A stretch of DNA of 64,000 nt from Oscillospiraceae bacterium (GCA_017550285.1 JAFZPP010000040.1:1-64000); one strand, 5' to 3'; counted from the first letter of the stretch, positions 51,597-61,036 are shown. Notes: generated from the letters alone by a model not told the origin. Numbers and translations are program-made.

Positions 51597-52351
51597 AGCA
51601 AATGATTCTCCTTCATGTGCAGCAGCATTTTTTCGAGTGCAGCTTCATCATATCCGCATTCGGACTCGGCGGGTCTGCAAAGAGTAATCATGCGTATCTG
51701 CGCGATTTTTACAGCCTCCGATTTTTCCGGATACCCGCCGACCGTACCGCTTTCCTTGGTCAGCAGAATCTGCGCGCCGCTGAATCGGATATGCGCAAGA
51801 TTCTGCTCCGTGCTGAACGGTCCCTTTTCCAGAATCAGCTTTTCGGGATCAAATCCGAGCCGTTCGCACTCCGCCGACACGGTATCCGAGGGCAGCAGAC
51901 GCAGCCAGATCCGTTCCCGAAACGCACAAACATCTGTCAGCAATGCGGCAGATTTGCTGCCGAGTGTACTCAAAACGATTTCATTTGTTTGATTGAGCAT
52001 CGCAATCACCTGTTCCATTGAATGAACCGACTCGCCGGTCACTGGAAGCGACTGGCGCAGCAGCCGCCGGTACGGAACCGCCAGAAAATGACAGGCAGAC
52101 CGGATATTCTCTGTCGCATCCTTTGCGTAAGGATGCGTCGCGTCAATGACTGCCGCATACTGTTCTCTGCGCAATAAAGTGCAAATTTCGTTTGCATCCA
52201 GTCTGCCGGACAGTACACCGATTCCTGCGGGCAAGAGAGATGAGCCGTATTCCGTTGCCGTCGATACATCCGCAGAAATTCCGTGTGCAGCGCAGAATTC
52301 TGCAAGCTCTCTGCCTTCTGTCGTCCCGGCAAATATCAGAATTTTACGCAT
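51593..52351 (-). CDS. cbiJ: Cobalt-precorrin-6A reductase
   Basis: 252 residues. It uses NADPH to reduce the corrin ring. ATG 52351 is chosen because the family start (ILIFAGTTEGRELAEFC) follows immediately and cbiH overlaps just here; the long open frame to 52486 runs inside cbiH. Other markers: SGRLDANEI, VIDATHPYAKDATENI, TLGSKSAA, LLTKESGTVGGYPEK. Cytoplasmic. Confidence 0.92.
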   Translation of the reverse strand: MRKILIFAGTTEGRELAEFCAAHGISADVSTATEYGSSLLPAGIGVLSGRLDANEICTLLRREQYAAVIDATHPYAKDATENIRSACHFLAVPYRRLLRQSLPVTGESVHSMEQVIAMLNQTNEIVLSTLGSKSAALLTDVCAFRERIWLRLLPSDTVSAECERLGFDPEKLILEKGPFSTEQNLAHIRFSGAQILLTKESGTVGGYPEKSEAVKIAQIRMITLCRPAESECGYDEAALEKMLLHMKENHLL

Positions 52352-53066
52352 GATGATAACCGCGCGGCGTGACCATTTTTCCGGAAATGATCTTTGTTTC
52401 AGAGTTGCCGATATAGACGGTTGTGAACATATCGACCTGCGTATCCCGCAATTCAGAAAGCGTACAAATTCTGGAAAATTCGCCATCGCGCCCGATGTTG
52501 TTCACATACCCGCAGACGGTTTCCGGCATGCGGAATTGCAGAACAATGTCACATGCTTTTTGCAGATAATCCGCACGCTGCTTCGATGACGGATTATACA
52601 GAACAATGACAAAATCACCCTCTGCCGCACAACGCAGGCGCGTTTCAATTTTCTGCATCGGCGTCATCAGATCGGATAAACTGATGATCGCCGTGTCATG
52701 CGTCAGCGGTGCACCGAGCACTGCACCGCCGCTGAATGCCGCCGTGATGCCCGGTACAATCTCAATATCCGTATCCGGATATTCCGCAAGATATTCATAA
52801 GCCAGTGCTGCCATGCCGTAGAGTTCCGGGTCTCCGCTGCAAATCAGCGAAACCGTCTGCGACTGCGCATATTCCAGTGCCAGCCGGACACGCTCTGTCT
52901 CCTGACGCATGCCGTTTTCGAGAAACTTATTCCCCGCAAAAAACGGTTTCATCAGCGCCGTATAGGTCTTGTAGCCGATAATGATATCACTTTTCAGCAA
53001 TGCCTGCTCGGCGGCGGCGGTCATGCAGTCCCGCGCACCGCTCCCGAATCCGACAACATACAGCAT
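52344..53066 (-). CDS. cbiH: Cobalt-precorrin-3 C17-methyltransferase
   Basis: 240 residues of the tetrapyrrole methyltransferase fold. It carries out the ring-contraction step. ATG 53066 with AAAGAGG upstream is chosen over 53090. Markers: YVVGFGSGARDCMTAAAEQAL, LICSGDPELYGMA, EIVPGITAAFSGGAVLGAPL, VIVLYNPSSKQR, and MFTTVYIGNSET. The 5' end overlaps the 3' end of cbiG by 80 bp. Confidence 0.93.
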   Translation of the reverse strand: MLYVVGFGSGARDCMTAAAEQALLKSDIIIGYKTYTALMKPFFAGNKFLENGMRQETERVRLALEYAQSQTVSLICSGDPELYGMAALAYEYLAEYPDTDIEIVPGITAAFSGGAVLGAPLTHDTAIISLSDLMTPMQKIETRLRCAAEGDFVIVLYNPSSKQRADYLQKACDIVLQFRMPETVCGYVNNIGRDGEFSRICTLSELRDTQVDMFTTVYIGNSETKIISGKMVTPRGYHHA

Positions 53067-54102
53067 CAGAGTATCCTCTTTCAAAATCAATTTGGGTAGG
53101 TATTTCAGCCGCCGCGACAGTCACGCCGCTAATCGCAGTCTTACGGATGACGAGTGCACCGCCGCTGCACAGCACCGCGCTTCGCTCACAGATATTATCT
53201 GCGCCGGTCACTTTTTCTGCAAATTCCGAATGCGAAAAATCACCCGATATCTGCATCATTTTATCCGCAGAATACGTGTGAAGCTGTATATTGAAATCGG
53301 CACAGAATTGCAGCAATCCGGCTTCATTCGCTTTCAGATTTATGCTTGCCGCCTTGCAGATTCGTTCAGAAGATACGCCGTTTTCATCGAACACTTCCCG
53401 CACGGCATCCTTGATCTGCTGCACGGCTGTCCCCTTTTTGCAGCCGATCCCGACAACAATATTATGCGGAATCAAATGCAGCGTGACCGAATACGACGAA
53501 ACCTCCGCAGTATCCGCGATCACAATGCCGTACTCCGCATCATCGGTCACAGTCAGTTCCGGCGGCAGATTCCGGCATGGATATGCGCAGTGCAGCCCGA
53601 TTGTCTCGCCGTTCAGGACTGCGGCAGCGATATCCTTTGCCGCGCTGAAATCACGAATCAGCAGATCATTCGCTTTCGCAAAGCTGTCTGGCGAAAACTG
53701 CCCGCCGATATCCGTAGCTGTTGTAAGAACGGCTTCCGTACCGATGCGTTCCGAGAGCAGCCGCGCAAGCGCATTGGCACCGCCGAGATGTCCCGAAAGC
53801 AACGGGATCACATATTTTCCACAGTCATCCGCCGCAAGCACTGCGGGATCGGTTTGCTTGGAGCGCAGATGCGGCGCAATTATGCGAACAGCGATCCCGC
53901 ATGCGCAAACAAAAATCAGTGCATCATATTTTGAAAAAAGCGTCCCTGCAAGCTGCGCCAGATCATCATACGCGACCGCATTTTGATCCGTATGCGTATG
54001 AAAGCAAAAGCGCCGGATGTCATATTCCGGCAGTGCATCGGCAATTCGCACTGACAGTATTCTGCCGCGCTCCGTCAGGGAAATCACAGCAATAATTTTC
54101 AT
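52987..54102 (-). CDS. cbiG: Cobalt-precorrin-5A hydrolase
   Basis: 371 residues. It opens the delta-lactone and releases the C2 fragment as acetaldehyde. Markers: FVCACGIAVRIIAPHL, the LLSGHLGGANALARLL motif, the linker VGIGCKKGTAVQQI, and AVLCSGGALVIRKTAISGVTVA. The final about 30 residues (after the conserved ISGVTVA strand) overlap cbiH in another frame and are unlike the family, so the stop codon may have drifted downstream without harm. Coupled to cbiF by ATGA. Confidence 0.92.
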   Translation of the reverse strand: MKIIAVISLTERGRILSVRIADALPEYDIRRFCFHTHTDQNAVAYDDLAQLAGTLFSKYDALIFVCACGIAVRIIAPHLRSKQTDPAVLAADDCGKYVIPLLSGHLGGANALARLLSERIGTEAVLTTATDIGGQFSPDSFAKANDLLIRDFSAAKDIAAAVLNGETIGLHCAYPCRNLPPELTVTDDAEYGIVIADTAEVSSYSVTLHLIPHNIVVGIGCKKGTAVQQIKDAVREVFDENGVSSERICKAASINLKANEAGLLQFCADFNIQLHTYSADKMMQISGDFSHSEFAEKVTGADNICERSAVLCSGGALVIRKTAISGVTVAAAEIPTQIDFERGYSDAVCCRIRERCAGLHDRRRRAGIAEK

Positions 54103-54854
54103 ACCTTTGCCTCGCGGAATTCTGTTTCAAACGTCGGATCATAGAGCTTGGAAAGCGCATAATCGTTGCCGAGAAAATTGCCGACCGTAATCAGCGCGGT
54201 CTTGTGAATTCCGTATTTCTGCGCATTTTCCGCAAGTGTCCCGACTGTACAGCGGCAAATTTTTTCGTCCTGCCAACTTGCCTTGTAAACAATCGCAGCA
54301 GGCGTATCGGGTTCATATCCGCCGGCAATCAGCTCTGAAGAAAGCACTTCTGTCATGCCGGCGCTGAGAAAGATCACCATTGTTGCATGATGCGCAGCCA
54401 AAGCACGTATCTGCTCGCGTTCCGGAACGGGTGTACGTCCTGCCATGCGCGTCAGAATCACAGTCTGCGAAACCTCCGGCAGCGTGTATTCCGCTCTGAG
54501 TGCCGCCGCCGCACCGCAAAATGAGCTGACGCCGGGACAGATATCATAAGCAATCCCGAGCGCATCGAGCCTGTCCGCCTGCTCACGGATCGCACCGAAA
54601 ATGCTCGGATCACCGGTATGCAGCCGGACAACCGTTTTCGATTCCGCCTCTGCCCGCTGCATGACTGCAATCACCTCGTCCAGTGTCATTTTTGCGCTGT
54701 TGAAAATCTCGCAGCCGTCCTTTGCATTTTGCAGCAGCTCCGGATTGACCAGCGAACCTGCATAAATTATGACATCCGCCTGCTCAAGCAGCCGCATTCC
54801 GCGGACGGTAATCAGATCGGGCGCACCGCAGCCCGCCCCGACAAAATGTATCAT
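54099..54854 (-). CDS. cbiF: Cobalt-precorrin-4 C11-methyltransferase
   Basis: 251 residues, tetrapyrrole methyltransferase fold. It starts IHFVGAGCGAPDLITVRGMR and shows YAGSLVNPELL, VRLHTGDPSIFGAIREQ, YDICPGVSSFCGAAAALRAEYTLPEV, ILTRMAGRTPVPE and VYKASWQDEKI, all typical of CbiF/CobM. It overlaps cbiD and cbiG by 4 bp each. Confidence 0.95.
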   Translation of the reverse strand: MIHFVGAGCGAPDLITVRGMRLLEQADVIIYAGSLVNPELLQNAKDGCEIFNSAKMTLDEVIAVMQRAEAESKTVVRLHTGDPSIFGAIREQADRLDALGIAYDICPGVSSFCGAAAALRAEYTLPEVSQTVILTRMAGRTPVPEREQIRALAAHHATMVIFLSAGMTEVLSSELIAGGYEPDTPAAIVYKASWQDEKICRCTVGTLAENAQKYGIHKTALITVGNFLGNDYALSKLYDPTFETEFREAKV

Positions 54855-55984
54855 ATCGCTTCCTCCGTCATTGCCGCAATGATTGCCTCTGCATCAGCAG
54901 TTTCCAGCAGAAGCTCATGCTGATTCGAGAAAATGACCGCACCGGTCTGCACCTGCTCCTTGACGCGCGCTGCAAGATAATACGCAATTCGCTCTGTCAG
55001 GATTTGCAGCATTTTCTGCACATTCGGATGCTGATACAGAATATCGAGCGCCGCATCTGTCGTGATGCAATCCGGTATCTGCAACAAGAATCGGCGCGGT
55101 ATTCCGGCAAGCGCACCGCAGGCAATCAGTGTTTCCATTCTTCCGTCTGCATACGAAGAATGTGTATTCATAATGCCGGCGCCGAGCTTCACGAGCTTGC
55201 CGATATGCCCGATCAGCAGAATGCGGCGAAATCCGAGTGTCACGCCGATATCCAGCGCATCTCCGATAAAATTGCTGCACATGACGGCGCGTCCTGCAAG
55301 CTCCGGTCTGAAATCCTGCAAAAATGTGTCGCTGTAATTTCCGACTGTCAGCAGCAGATTTTCGTGTCCGGCAGCCCGCCGCAAATTCGCTTCTGCCCGT
55401 ATTGTCTCAACGATTGCCGCATTGCTCATCGGCTCAACGATGCCCGTTGTCCCGATGATCGAAATGCCGCCCGTTATACCCATGCGCGGATTGAAGGTCT
55501 TTTGCGCAAGTGCGGTACCCTCCGGCGCCGAGATGATTATATGAAAGCCGCCGGAATATCCGTACTGCGCAGCAATTTCCGTGAGTGCATCAATTATCAT
55601 GCGGCGCGGCGTACTGTTGATCGCAGGCGCGCCGACCGGCTGATCGAGTCCCGGCTTTGTCACCGTGCCGATGCCCTCGCCGCCGTCAATCACGATTCCG
55701 CCTGCACATCTGGAAACTGCCGCATAGAACAGAATCCCGTTTGTGATGTCGGGATCGTCTCCGCTGTCCTTGCGTATCGCACAGGAGGCGGATTCATCGG
55801 TCAGCAGCGGTTCCAGAATATCCAGCGTCAGCGGGATGCCGGCAGGTGTCATGAGTGTGATCTGCGGGACCGTTTCACCGGAAAGCAGCATTTTTGCTGC
55901 CGCCTTTGCCGCACCCGCCGCACAGGAGCCGGACGTATATCCACAGCGCTTTTTTTTCGTCCCGCGATAAATATAGCTGTTCAA
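54851..55984 (-). CDS. cbiD: Cobalt-precorrin-5B C1-methyltransferase
   Basis: 377 residues, first gene of the 16-gene cbi operon. The start is TTG at 55984 (reading MNSYIYRGTKKKRCGYTSG), with GGGAAGGA upstream. Markers: the family start LRRGYTSGSCAAGAAKAA (here CGYTSGSCAAGAAKAA), DSGDDPDITNG, VTKPGLDQPVGAPAINSTPR, NPRMGITGGISIIGTTGIVEPMS (seen in parts), and HIGKLVKLGAGIMNTHSSYADGR. The leader of about 155 nt shows no cobalamin aptamer. It contains a 30-codon open frame starting ATGAACGGACAC whose meaning is unclear. Confidence 0.94.
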   Translation of the reverse strand: MNSYIYRGTKKKRCGYTSGSCAAGAAKAAAKMLLSGETVPQITLMTPAGIPLTLDILEPLLTDESASCAIRKDSGDDPDITNGILFYAAVSRCAGGIVIDGGEGIGTVTKPGLDQPVGAPAINSTPRRMIIDALTEIAAQYGYSGGFHIIISAPEGTALAQKTFNPRMGITGGISIIGTTGIVEPMSNAAIVETIRAEANLRRAAGHENLLLTVGNYSDTFLQDFRPELAGRAVMCSNFIGDALDIGVTLGFRRILLIGHIGKLVKLGAGIMNTHSSYADGRMETLIACGALAGIPRRFLLQIPDCITTDAALDILYQHPNVQKMLQILTERIAYYLAARVKEQVQTGAVIFSNQHELLLETADAEAIIAAMTEEAI

Positions 55985-56141
55985 AATTCAAATCCTTCCC
56001 GTGCTATGATTTCTTTATGATTTGGATGTGCGATACATTGAAAAAACGTGATAATCTGCGCTGCATAAACCGTTCCGCGCATTTGTGTCCGTTCATCACG
56101 ATTTCTGTATCCGGCACAATCGAACTGTTCAGAATATATAT

Positions 56142-56170
56142 ATTATAACAGAAAAGCGCAATTTCGTCAA
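56142..56170 (-). promoter_or_regulatory. Promoter of the cbi operon
   Basis: Minus strand: TTGACG (56170-56165), 17 bp, TATAAT (56147-56142). Confidence 0.8.
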
Positions 56171-56225
56171 TCTGCAAAACAAAGTTGACCTGCACCTTAT
56201 GAAATGCTGCGTCGTCAGCGAAGTA

Positions 56226-56254
56226 TTGCCTTTTCGACAATATTGTGATATAAT
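56226..56254 (+). promoter_or_regulatory. Promoter of the nitroreductase operon
   Basis: TTGCCT at 56226-56231, 17 bp, TATAAT at 56249-56254. It diverges from the cbi promoter with about 55 bp between the -35 boxes. Confidence 0.7.
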
Positions 56255-56364
56255 AGGCATACAGCACAAGCGCAGATGCGCACGGGCAAACGCGGCATTG
56301 ACCGCGGTCCGTTCAGTGAACGCAGGAAAAACATTCAGCAATATAATCAAAGGAGTATAAAATC

Positions 56365-56883
56365 ATGGAAGCAATCGAAAACCTCATCACAAGAAGAAGC
56401 GTGCGGCAGTATAAGACGGACGCCGTCCCGAAGGAGATCATTGAAAAGATCATCGAAGCCGGCACCTATGCGCCGACCGGTATGAACTGGCAGGCACCCG
56501 TCATCATTGCGGTGACGAACAAAGCGCTGCGTGACCGTGTTTCCGCATGGAATGCAAAAATCATCGGCGGAGATTCCGACCCGTTCTACGGTGCACCTGT
56601 CGTGCTGATCGTGCTCGCGGACAAATCCAGACCGACCTATCTCTATGACGGCAGCCTCGTCATGGGAAACTTGATGAATGCAGCACATGCTTACGGCATC
56701 GCAAGCTGCTGGATTCACCGCGCAAAAGAGGAATTTGAATCGGAGGAAGGCAAAGCGCTGCTCAATGAGCTTGGCATCAAGGGCGATTATGAGGGCATCG
56801 GGCACTGTATCCTCGGCTATGCCGCAGCCGATCCTGCGCCGGCGCGTCCGCGCAAGGAACACTACGTCTACTGGGCTGAATAA
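56365..56883 (+). CDS. Nitroreductase-family flavoprotein
   Basis: 172 residues, FMN-dependent NAD(P)H oxidoreductase fold. The start IENLITRRSVRQYKTDAVPKE (seen in two pieces) is the FMN phosphate site, APTGMNWQAPVIIAV follows, and YGIASCWIHRAKEEF and CILGYAAADPAPARPRKEHYVYW close the protein. The ATG follows AAAGGAG. It precedes an aldo/keto reductase by 11 bp, so the two form an operon. The physiological electron acceptor is unknown. BluB-like lower-ligand synthesis is unlikely, since BluB needs oxygen and typical residues are not seen. Confidence 0.88.
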   Translation: MEAIENLITRRSVRQYKTDAVPKEIIEKIIEAGTYAPTGMNWQAPVIIAVTNKALRDRVSAWNAKIIGGDSDPFYGAPVVLIVLADKSRPTYLYDGSLVMGNLMNAAHAYGIASCWIHRAKEEFESEEGKALLNELGIKGDYEGIGHCILGYAAADPAPARPRKEHYVYWAE

Positions 56884-56894
56884 GGAGACCAGCC

Positions 56895-57824
56895 ATGAAA
56901 TATCTCAATATTCAAAACGGACCGCAGCAGGTCTCTGCGATCATTCAGGGCTGTATGCGAATGCCGGCGCTTTCCGCATCAGACGCTGCAAAGGTCATCC
57001 GCACCGCATTCGACTGCGGCATCAATTTCTTTGACCATGCAACCTGCTACGGACATGAGGGCGAAGCGGAAACACGCTTTTCCGAGGCATTTCCGCTGAC
57101 CGGCATCCGGCGTGAGGATGTGATCATCCAGAGCAAATGCGGTATCTGTCCGGAGCGGCAGGAATTTGACTGGACAAAGAAAAATATCCTTTCCAGCGTC
57201 GATGACAGTCTCCGCAGGCTCGGCGTCGATTATCTTGATACGCTGCTGCTGCACCGTCCTGATCTGCTTTTTGATCCGGCTGAGGTCGCGGAGGCATTCG
57301 ATACGCTGGAACAGTCGGGTAAGGTGCGTTTTTTCGGTGTCAGCAATCTGATACCGATGCAGCTTGAACTGCTGAAAAAGTACGTAAAACAGCCGCTGTG
57401 CATCAATCAGCTACAGTTCTCGCTCGAACAGTCGCAGCTGATCGACCAGCCGCTCTACATGAACAATAAGACAACAGAGTTCTCGGTGAACCGTGACGGC
57501 AGTGCGCTGGATTACTGCCGCCTGCATGATATCACCGTACAGGCATGGTCGCCGCTGCAAATCGGAATGTTCGGCGGCACGTTCATCGACAATCCCGATT
57601 ATCCCGCGCTGAACGAGGCGCTCAATACGCTCGCAGATCGGGAGCATGTCTCAAAGGCTGCTGTCGCAATCGCATGGATCCTGCGGCATCCGGCACATAT
57701 GCAGGCAATCATCGGCACAATGAACCCTGCGCATATTCAGGATATCTGCGCAGCATGTGACGTCACGCTTTCGCATCATGACTGGTATGCGCTGTATCTG
57801 GCATCCGGTAAGTTCCTGCCGTAA
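56895..57824 (+). CDS. Aldo/keto reductase
   Basis: 309 residues, a TIM-barrel NADPH reductase of the YdhF-like group. Catalytic tetrad region: FDCGINFFDHATCYGHEGEAE (Asp and Tyr, seen in parts), QSKCGI with Lys, and LLHRPDLLFDPAEVAEAF with His. The NADPH site shows ALNTLADREHVSKAAVAIAW and IIGTMNPAHI. AAGGAG supports the ATG. The substrate is unknown. Confidence 0.9.
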   Translation: MKYLNIQNGPQQVSAIIQGCMRMPALSASDAAKVIRTAFDCGINFFDHATCYGHEGEAETRFSEAFPLTGIRREDVIIQSKCGICPERQEFDWTKKNILSSVDDSLRRLGVDYLDTLLLHRPDLLFDPAEVAEAFDTLEQSGKVRFFGVSNLIPMQLELLKKYVKQPLCINQLQFSLEQSQLIDQPLYMNNKTTEFSVNRDGSALDYCRLHDITVQAWSPLQIGMFGGTFIDNPDYPALNEALNTLADREHVSKAAVAIAWILRHPAHMQAIIGTMNPAHIQDICAACDVTLSHHDWYALYLASGKFLP

Positions 57825-57844
57825 CAGAGCATCCGTCTAAACCG

Positions 57845-57886
57845 ATACCGCCGTCTGAAACCAGATCAGACGGCGGTATTTTGTTT
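57845..57886. terminator. Terminator between convergent genes
   Basis: A 14-bp perfect stem (57845-57858 with 57866-57879), then TTTTGTTT on the plus strand. It separates the aldo/keto reductase and flavoprotein genes and may act in both directions. Confidence 0.8.
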
Positions 57887-57917
57887 GATAATTTGCTTTT
57901 ATAGAAAAAATCTGTCG

Positions 57918-59564
57918 TCAGAGCCTGCCGAGCGCATGCTTCGCGGCAATCATGCCGAATGTATAGCATCTGCCGAGCGAAAGACCTGTCTGGTGGAACG
58001 GATAATCCGCACCGCCGAAAAACGGTCCGCCCAGATTGCCGGCACAGTACAGTCCCGCAACCGGCTTGCCGTCCGCACCGAGCGCCTGCGCATATGCATT
58101 TGTCCGGATACCGGATACCTCCGCAGACACGCGGATATGCTTGCGGGCACCCCAGAACGGCGGCTGCATGATCGGATGCAGATACTGTGCAGGCTTTCCG
58201 AAGTCCGTATCACAGCCCTGCACACAGAGCTGATTATACCTTGCAACAGAAGCAAGCATCGTCTCGCAGGGAAGATCAAGCTCTGCTGCAAGCTGCTCCA
58301 GTGTATCGCATCTGTGCAGGTCGATCAGATTCCTGAATACGCCCTGCGGATTCTCGACAGCACCGGGAATAAACTTTTCCATGACAAACGGCGGAACAGG
58401 ACCGTCCACAAACGAAGCCTTGTCCCAGTCCATATAGCTGCTGTCATAGATTGCGCAGTACCAGCCCTTTGAACCGTCCGGATGATCTGCGTCGAGCATA
58501 CTGCCCTTATAAGCAGGCTGATCGCGCAAAAGATTTCCCATATACACAAAGCCGGTATACTCATTTGTGAACCGCTCACCGTGCATATTCAGATAAAGAA
58601 ACGGCTCCTCAAACATCAGCGCAGAATCAAAATCATGCATCATTTTCGTATGACCGACCGGCTCCATCTGCGCGCCCGCACTGACGGCGAGCACATGACC
58701 GTCGCCGGTTTTGCCGAACTGTTTTTTGTCAAATTCCGCAATATCCGGACACCAGCGCGCAACCATTGCCGGATTGTTTGTATAGTCACCGGTCGCAAGG
58801 ATCACCGCCTTCGCCGCGCGAAACAGTGTATAGCAGCCGTCACGGTCTTTGCCGATTACGCCGGTCACTCTGCCGTTTTCCGTCACAAGCTGCACTGCCG
58901 GTGTCGAGAAGAACACCTCGAGATTCGGATGTTCCTTCCGGACATTGTCCACAATATTACGCAGCGCATTTCCGACATTCAGCGGCTTCGGTCCGATCCA
59001 GGGCGCCCAGAAATAGCAGTGATCGTCACCGTAATCATATGTACTGCCGCGGTCCTGCCAAAGACCGGTGAAATCTCCGCTGGTGCTGCGGAATGCACAG
59101 AGCTTTCCGCCGTCATTGAGGAGTTTGGCACTTTCGGTATTGCTGTCCACGCGGCTGCCGTCGCCGTATTCGGTTTCTGCGGTCAGACCGGCACGGTTCA
59201 GAATCCACATCATCGCTTCTTCGGAATGCTCGGCATATGCGCGAAGCTGTGCAGTATCCGCGCGCCAGTTGCAGAGACTGTTCGTATGGTGAATCCACCT
59301 TGCAATGCCCGCCTCAGTCGAACGGGAACGGATGATTGCGGAGCCGCAGTTGCCCTGCGAGACAACATTTGACTCTTTTTGCAGCAGAGCAGTCTTTGCA
59401 CCAAGCTCTGCCGCCCAGCCTGCCGCCGGCACACCGGATGCGCCTGCACCGACAACCACGATATCATAATCCACGGTGCGGTGCGGCTGGATTGCTTCGG
59501 TTTCGCAGACGGATGCTGCAATTTCCTGCGGCGTCAGCTGCGTTTGATTGATAGAAAAGTTCAT
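57918..59564 (-). CDS. Fumarate-reductase-like FAD flavoprotein
   Basis: 548 residues of the succinate dehydrogenase/flavocytochrome c reductase family. The FAD site is YDIVVVGAGASGVPAAGWAAELGA (about 39-62, seen in parts), with KAVILATGDYTNNPAMV and the C-terminal GLYCAGNLGGPFFGG. The capping domain carries HRCDTLEQLAAEL and MHGERFTNEYTGF. There is no signal peptide, haem-binding CXXCH or FMN-binding domain, so an electron donor must come from elsewhere. It may reduce fumarate, urocanate or another unsaturated acid, or be a ketosteroid-type dehydrogenase; the substrate cannot be read. Confidence 0.82.
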   Translation of the reverse strand: MNFSINQTQLTPQEIAASVCETEAIQPHRTVDYDIVVVGAGASGVPAAGWAAELGAKTALLQKESNVVSQGNCGSAIIRSRSTEAGIARWIHHTNSLCNWRADTAQLRAYAEHSEEAMMWILNRAGLTAETEYGDGSRVDSNTESAKLLNDGGKLCAFRSTSGDFTGLWQDRGSTYDYGDDHCYFWAPWIGPKPLNVGNALRNIVDNVRKEHPNLEVFFSTPAVQLVTENGRVTGVIGKDRDGCYTLFRAAKAVILATGDYTNNPAMVARWCPDIAEFDKKQFGKTGDGHVLAVSAGAQMEPVGHTKMMHDFDSALMFEEPFLYLNMHGERFTNEYTGFVYMGNLLRDQPAYKGSMLDADHPDGSKGWYCAIYDSSYMDWDKASFVDGPVPPFVMEKFIPGAVENPQGVFRNLIDLHRCDTLEQLAAELDLPCETMLASVARYNQLCVQGCDTDFGKPAQYLHPIMQPPFWGARKHIRVSAEVSGIRTNAYAQALGADGKPVAGLYCAGNLGGPFFGGADYPFHQTGLSLGRCYTFGMIAAKHALGRL

Positions 59565-59600
59565 GATAACACCCTTTCAGATATGATTGCGAATATATGT

Positions 59601-59629
59601 ATTATATCACTTTCTGCGACGAATTGCAA
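59601..59629 (-). promoter_or_regulatory. Promoter of the flavoprotein gene
   Basis: Minus strand: TTGCAA (59629-59624), 17 bp, TATAAT (59606-59601). Confidence 0.75.
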
Positions 59630-59698
59630 TATGAGTGTGATAAAATCAGAGTCTGAGATCAATGGCAGGGGCAATTCCGGCATCGGATGGATTAGAAA

Positions 59699-61036
59699 TC
59701 AGGCAGGAGTACCCTTCATTCTGCCGTGACCGCCGAACATGCCGCTGCTCATACCGTCTTCCGTATCATCGGGCATTCCGCCGTTCATTCTGCCGCGGCC
59801 GCCGAACATGCCGCCTCCGCCCATCATGCTTTGCGGAATCTCGGTTACTTCGGTACCGTTGATGATAATTGTACCGCCGTTAAACTCGGCAGTTCGGTCA
59901 TAATCAAACGAGGACATCTGTGCCGTAATATCAATCGTACCACCGTTGACATAAATCGAGCCGTTCGCATCAATCGCGTCGGTATCGCCCTGACCGACCG
60001 CAATCGTCAGATAACCGCCGTTGATTTCAACCGCCGTTTCATATGCGCTGGTACCGGTCGATGCGTTGATACCGTCATCACTTGCCTGAATGCTGATTGT
60101 TCCGTCATTGATGCGGATATAGGTTGCTTCCAGACCCTCTGCGCCGGTAATATTCATCGTACCGCTGTTAATTTCAAGCAGCGCACAAGCCTGCATGCCG
60201 TCGCTGCCGCCCTGAATCTCGAAGGTACCGCCGTAGACAGTGATCGTACCCTCGGCATTGTCATTTTCGCAGTGGAAACCGTCTTTTTCCGACTTGACCG
60301 TAAAGGTTCCGTCATTCACGGAAATGGAATCATTCGCTTCAAACGCATCCAGCGCACAGCAGACATTATATGTACCGCCGGTGATTTTCAGATCATCCTT
60401 GCAGGTAATGCCGTTGCCGTAATCAGATGTCACATTCAGCGTACCTGTTCCGTTCAGCACAAGATCGTCCTTCGAGAAAATCACTGCGTCGGTATTGGTA
60501 TCGCCGTCCGCTCTGAACTGACCGCTGACTGTCAGCGTATTTTCCGAATCCGTCGTTGTGATGAACACCTTATCCGCGGATACCGCATAAATCGCCGGAA
60601 AATCACTGTTTGTGATGCTGACGCCGTCCAGTACGAGCTGCACCTTGGCACTGTCATCTGCCTCAATTCTGATCGTGCATTCCGTTGCAGTTCCGCGGAT
60701 GATATAGACGCCTTCATTTGTAATAGAGATCGTCTGCCCGTCGGAAACGGTAATGATTTCTGCACCGTCGGTATCGGCAGTCTGCGCCAGATCCCGTTCG
60801 GTGAACACATCGTCTGTATTGACCGGATTGGAAAGCTGTGTGACAGAAGCCGCTTCCACAATGACGGCATGCTCTGTTTCCGGTGCTGCGGACTGCTCCG
60901 TACTTTCTTCCGCAGAGGATACGCTTTGTGCCGTATTCACAGAGGCAGAATTGCTGATTACTGCATTGCCGCATCCGGTCAGAGCCGCTGCGAGTACCGC
61001 AGTCAGAATCGCTGTATAAATATATGTCTTTTTCAT
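59699..61036 (-). CDS. Secreted lipoprotein with carbohydrate-binding DUF4353-like domain
   Basis: 445 residues counted from the second of two adjacent Met codons (61036). The lipobox is TAVLAAALTGC. After a Ser/Glu linker (about 25-70) comes a long right-handed beta-helix of repeated short strands (LVLNGTGTLNVTSDYGNGIT, ISVNDGTFTVKSEKDGFHCE, LEINSGTMNITGAEGLEATY), the DUF4353 pattern annotated as carbohydrate-binding. The tail is Gly/Met-rich (SMMGGGGMFGGRGRMNGGMP). It is transcribed away from a two-component system and may be its target. No enzyme residues are recognised. Confidence 0.75.
   Translation of the reverse strand: MKKTYIYTAILTAVLAAALTGCGNAVISNSASVNTAQSVSSAEESTEQSAAPETEHAVIVEAASVTQLSNPVNTDDVFTERDLAQTADTDGAEIITVSDGQTISITNEGVYIIRGTATECTIRIEADDSAKVQLVLDGVSITNSDFPAIYAVSADKVFITTTDSENTLTVSGQFRADGDTNTDAVIFSKDDLVLNGTGTLNVTSDYGNGITCKDDLKITGGTYNVCCALDAFEANDSISVNDGTFTVKSEKDGFHCENDNAEGTITVYGGTFEIQGGSDGMQACALLEINSGTMNITGAEGLEATYIRINDGTISIQASDDGINASTGTSAYETAVEINGGYLTIAVGQGDTDAIDANGSIYVNGGTIDITAQMSSFDYDRTAEFNGGTIIINGTEVTEIPQSMMGGGGMFGGRGRMNGGMPDDTEDGMSSGMFGGHGRMKGTPA

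Noticed and set aside
54917-56020. A 367-codon plus-strand open frame
   Set aside because: It is the antisense shadow of cbiD with no start signal.
55985-56141. Cobalamin riboswitch before cbiD
   Set aside because: None of the conserved aptamer boxes, including the B12 box, can be found in this leader.
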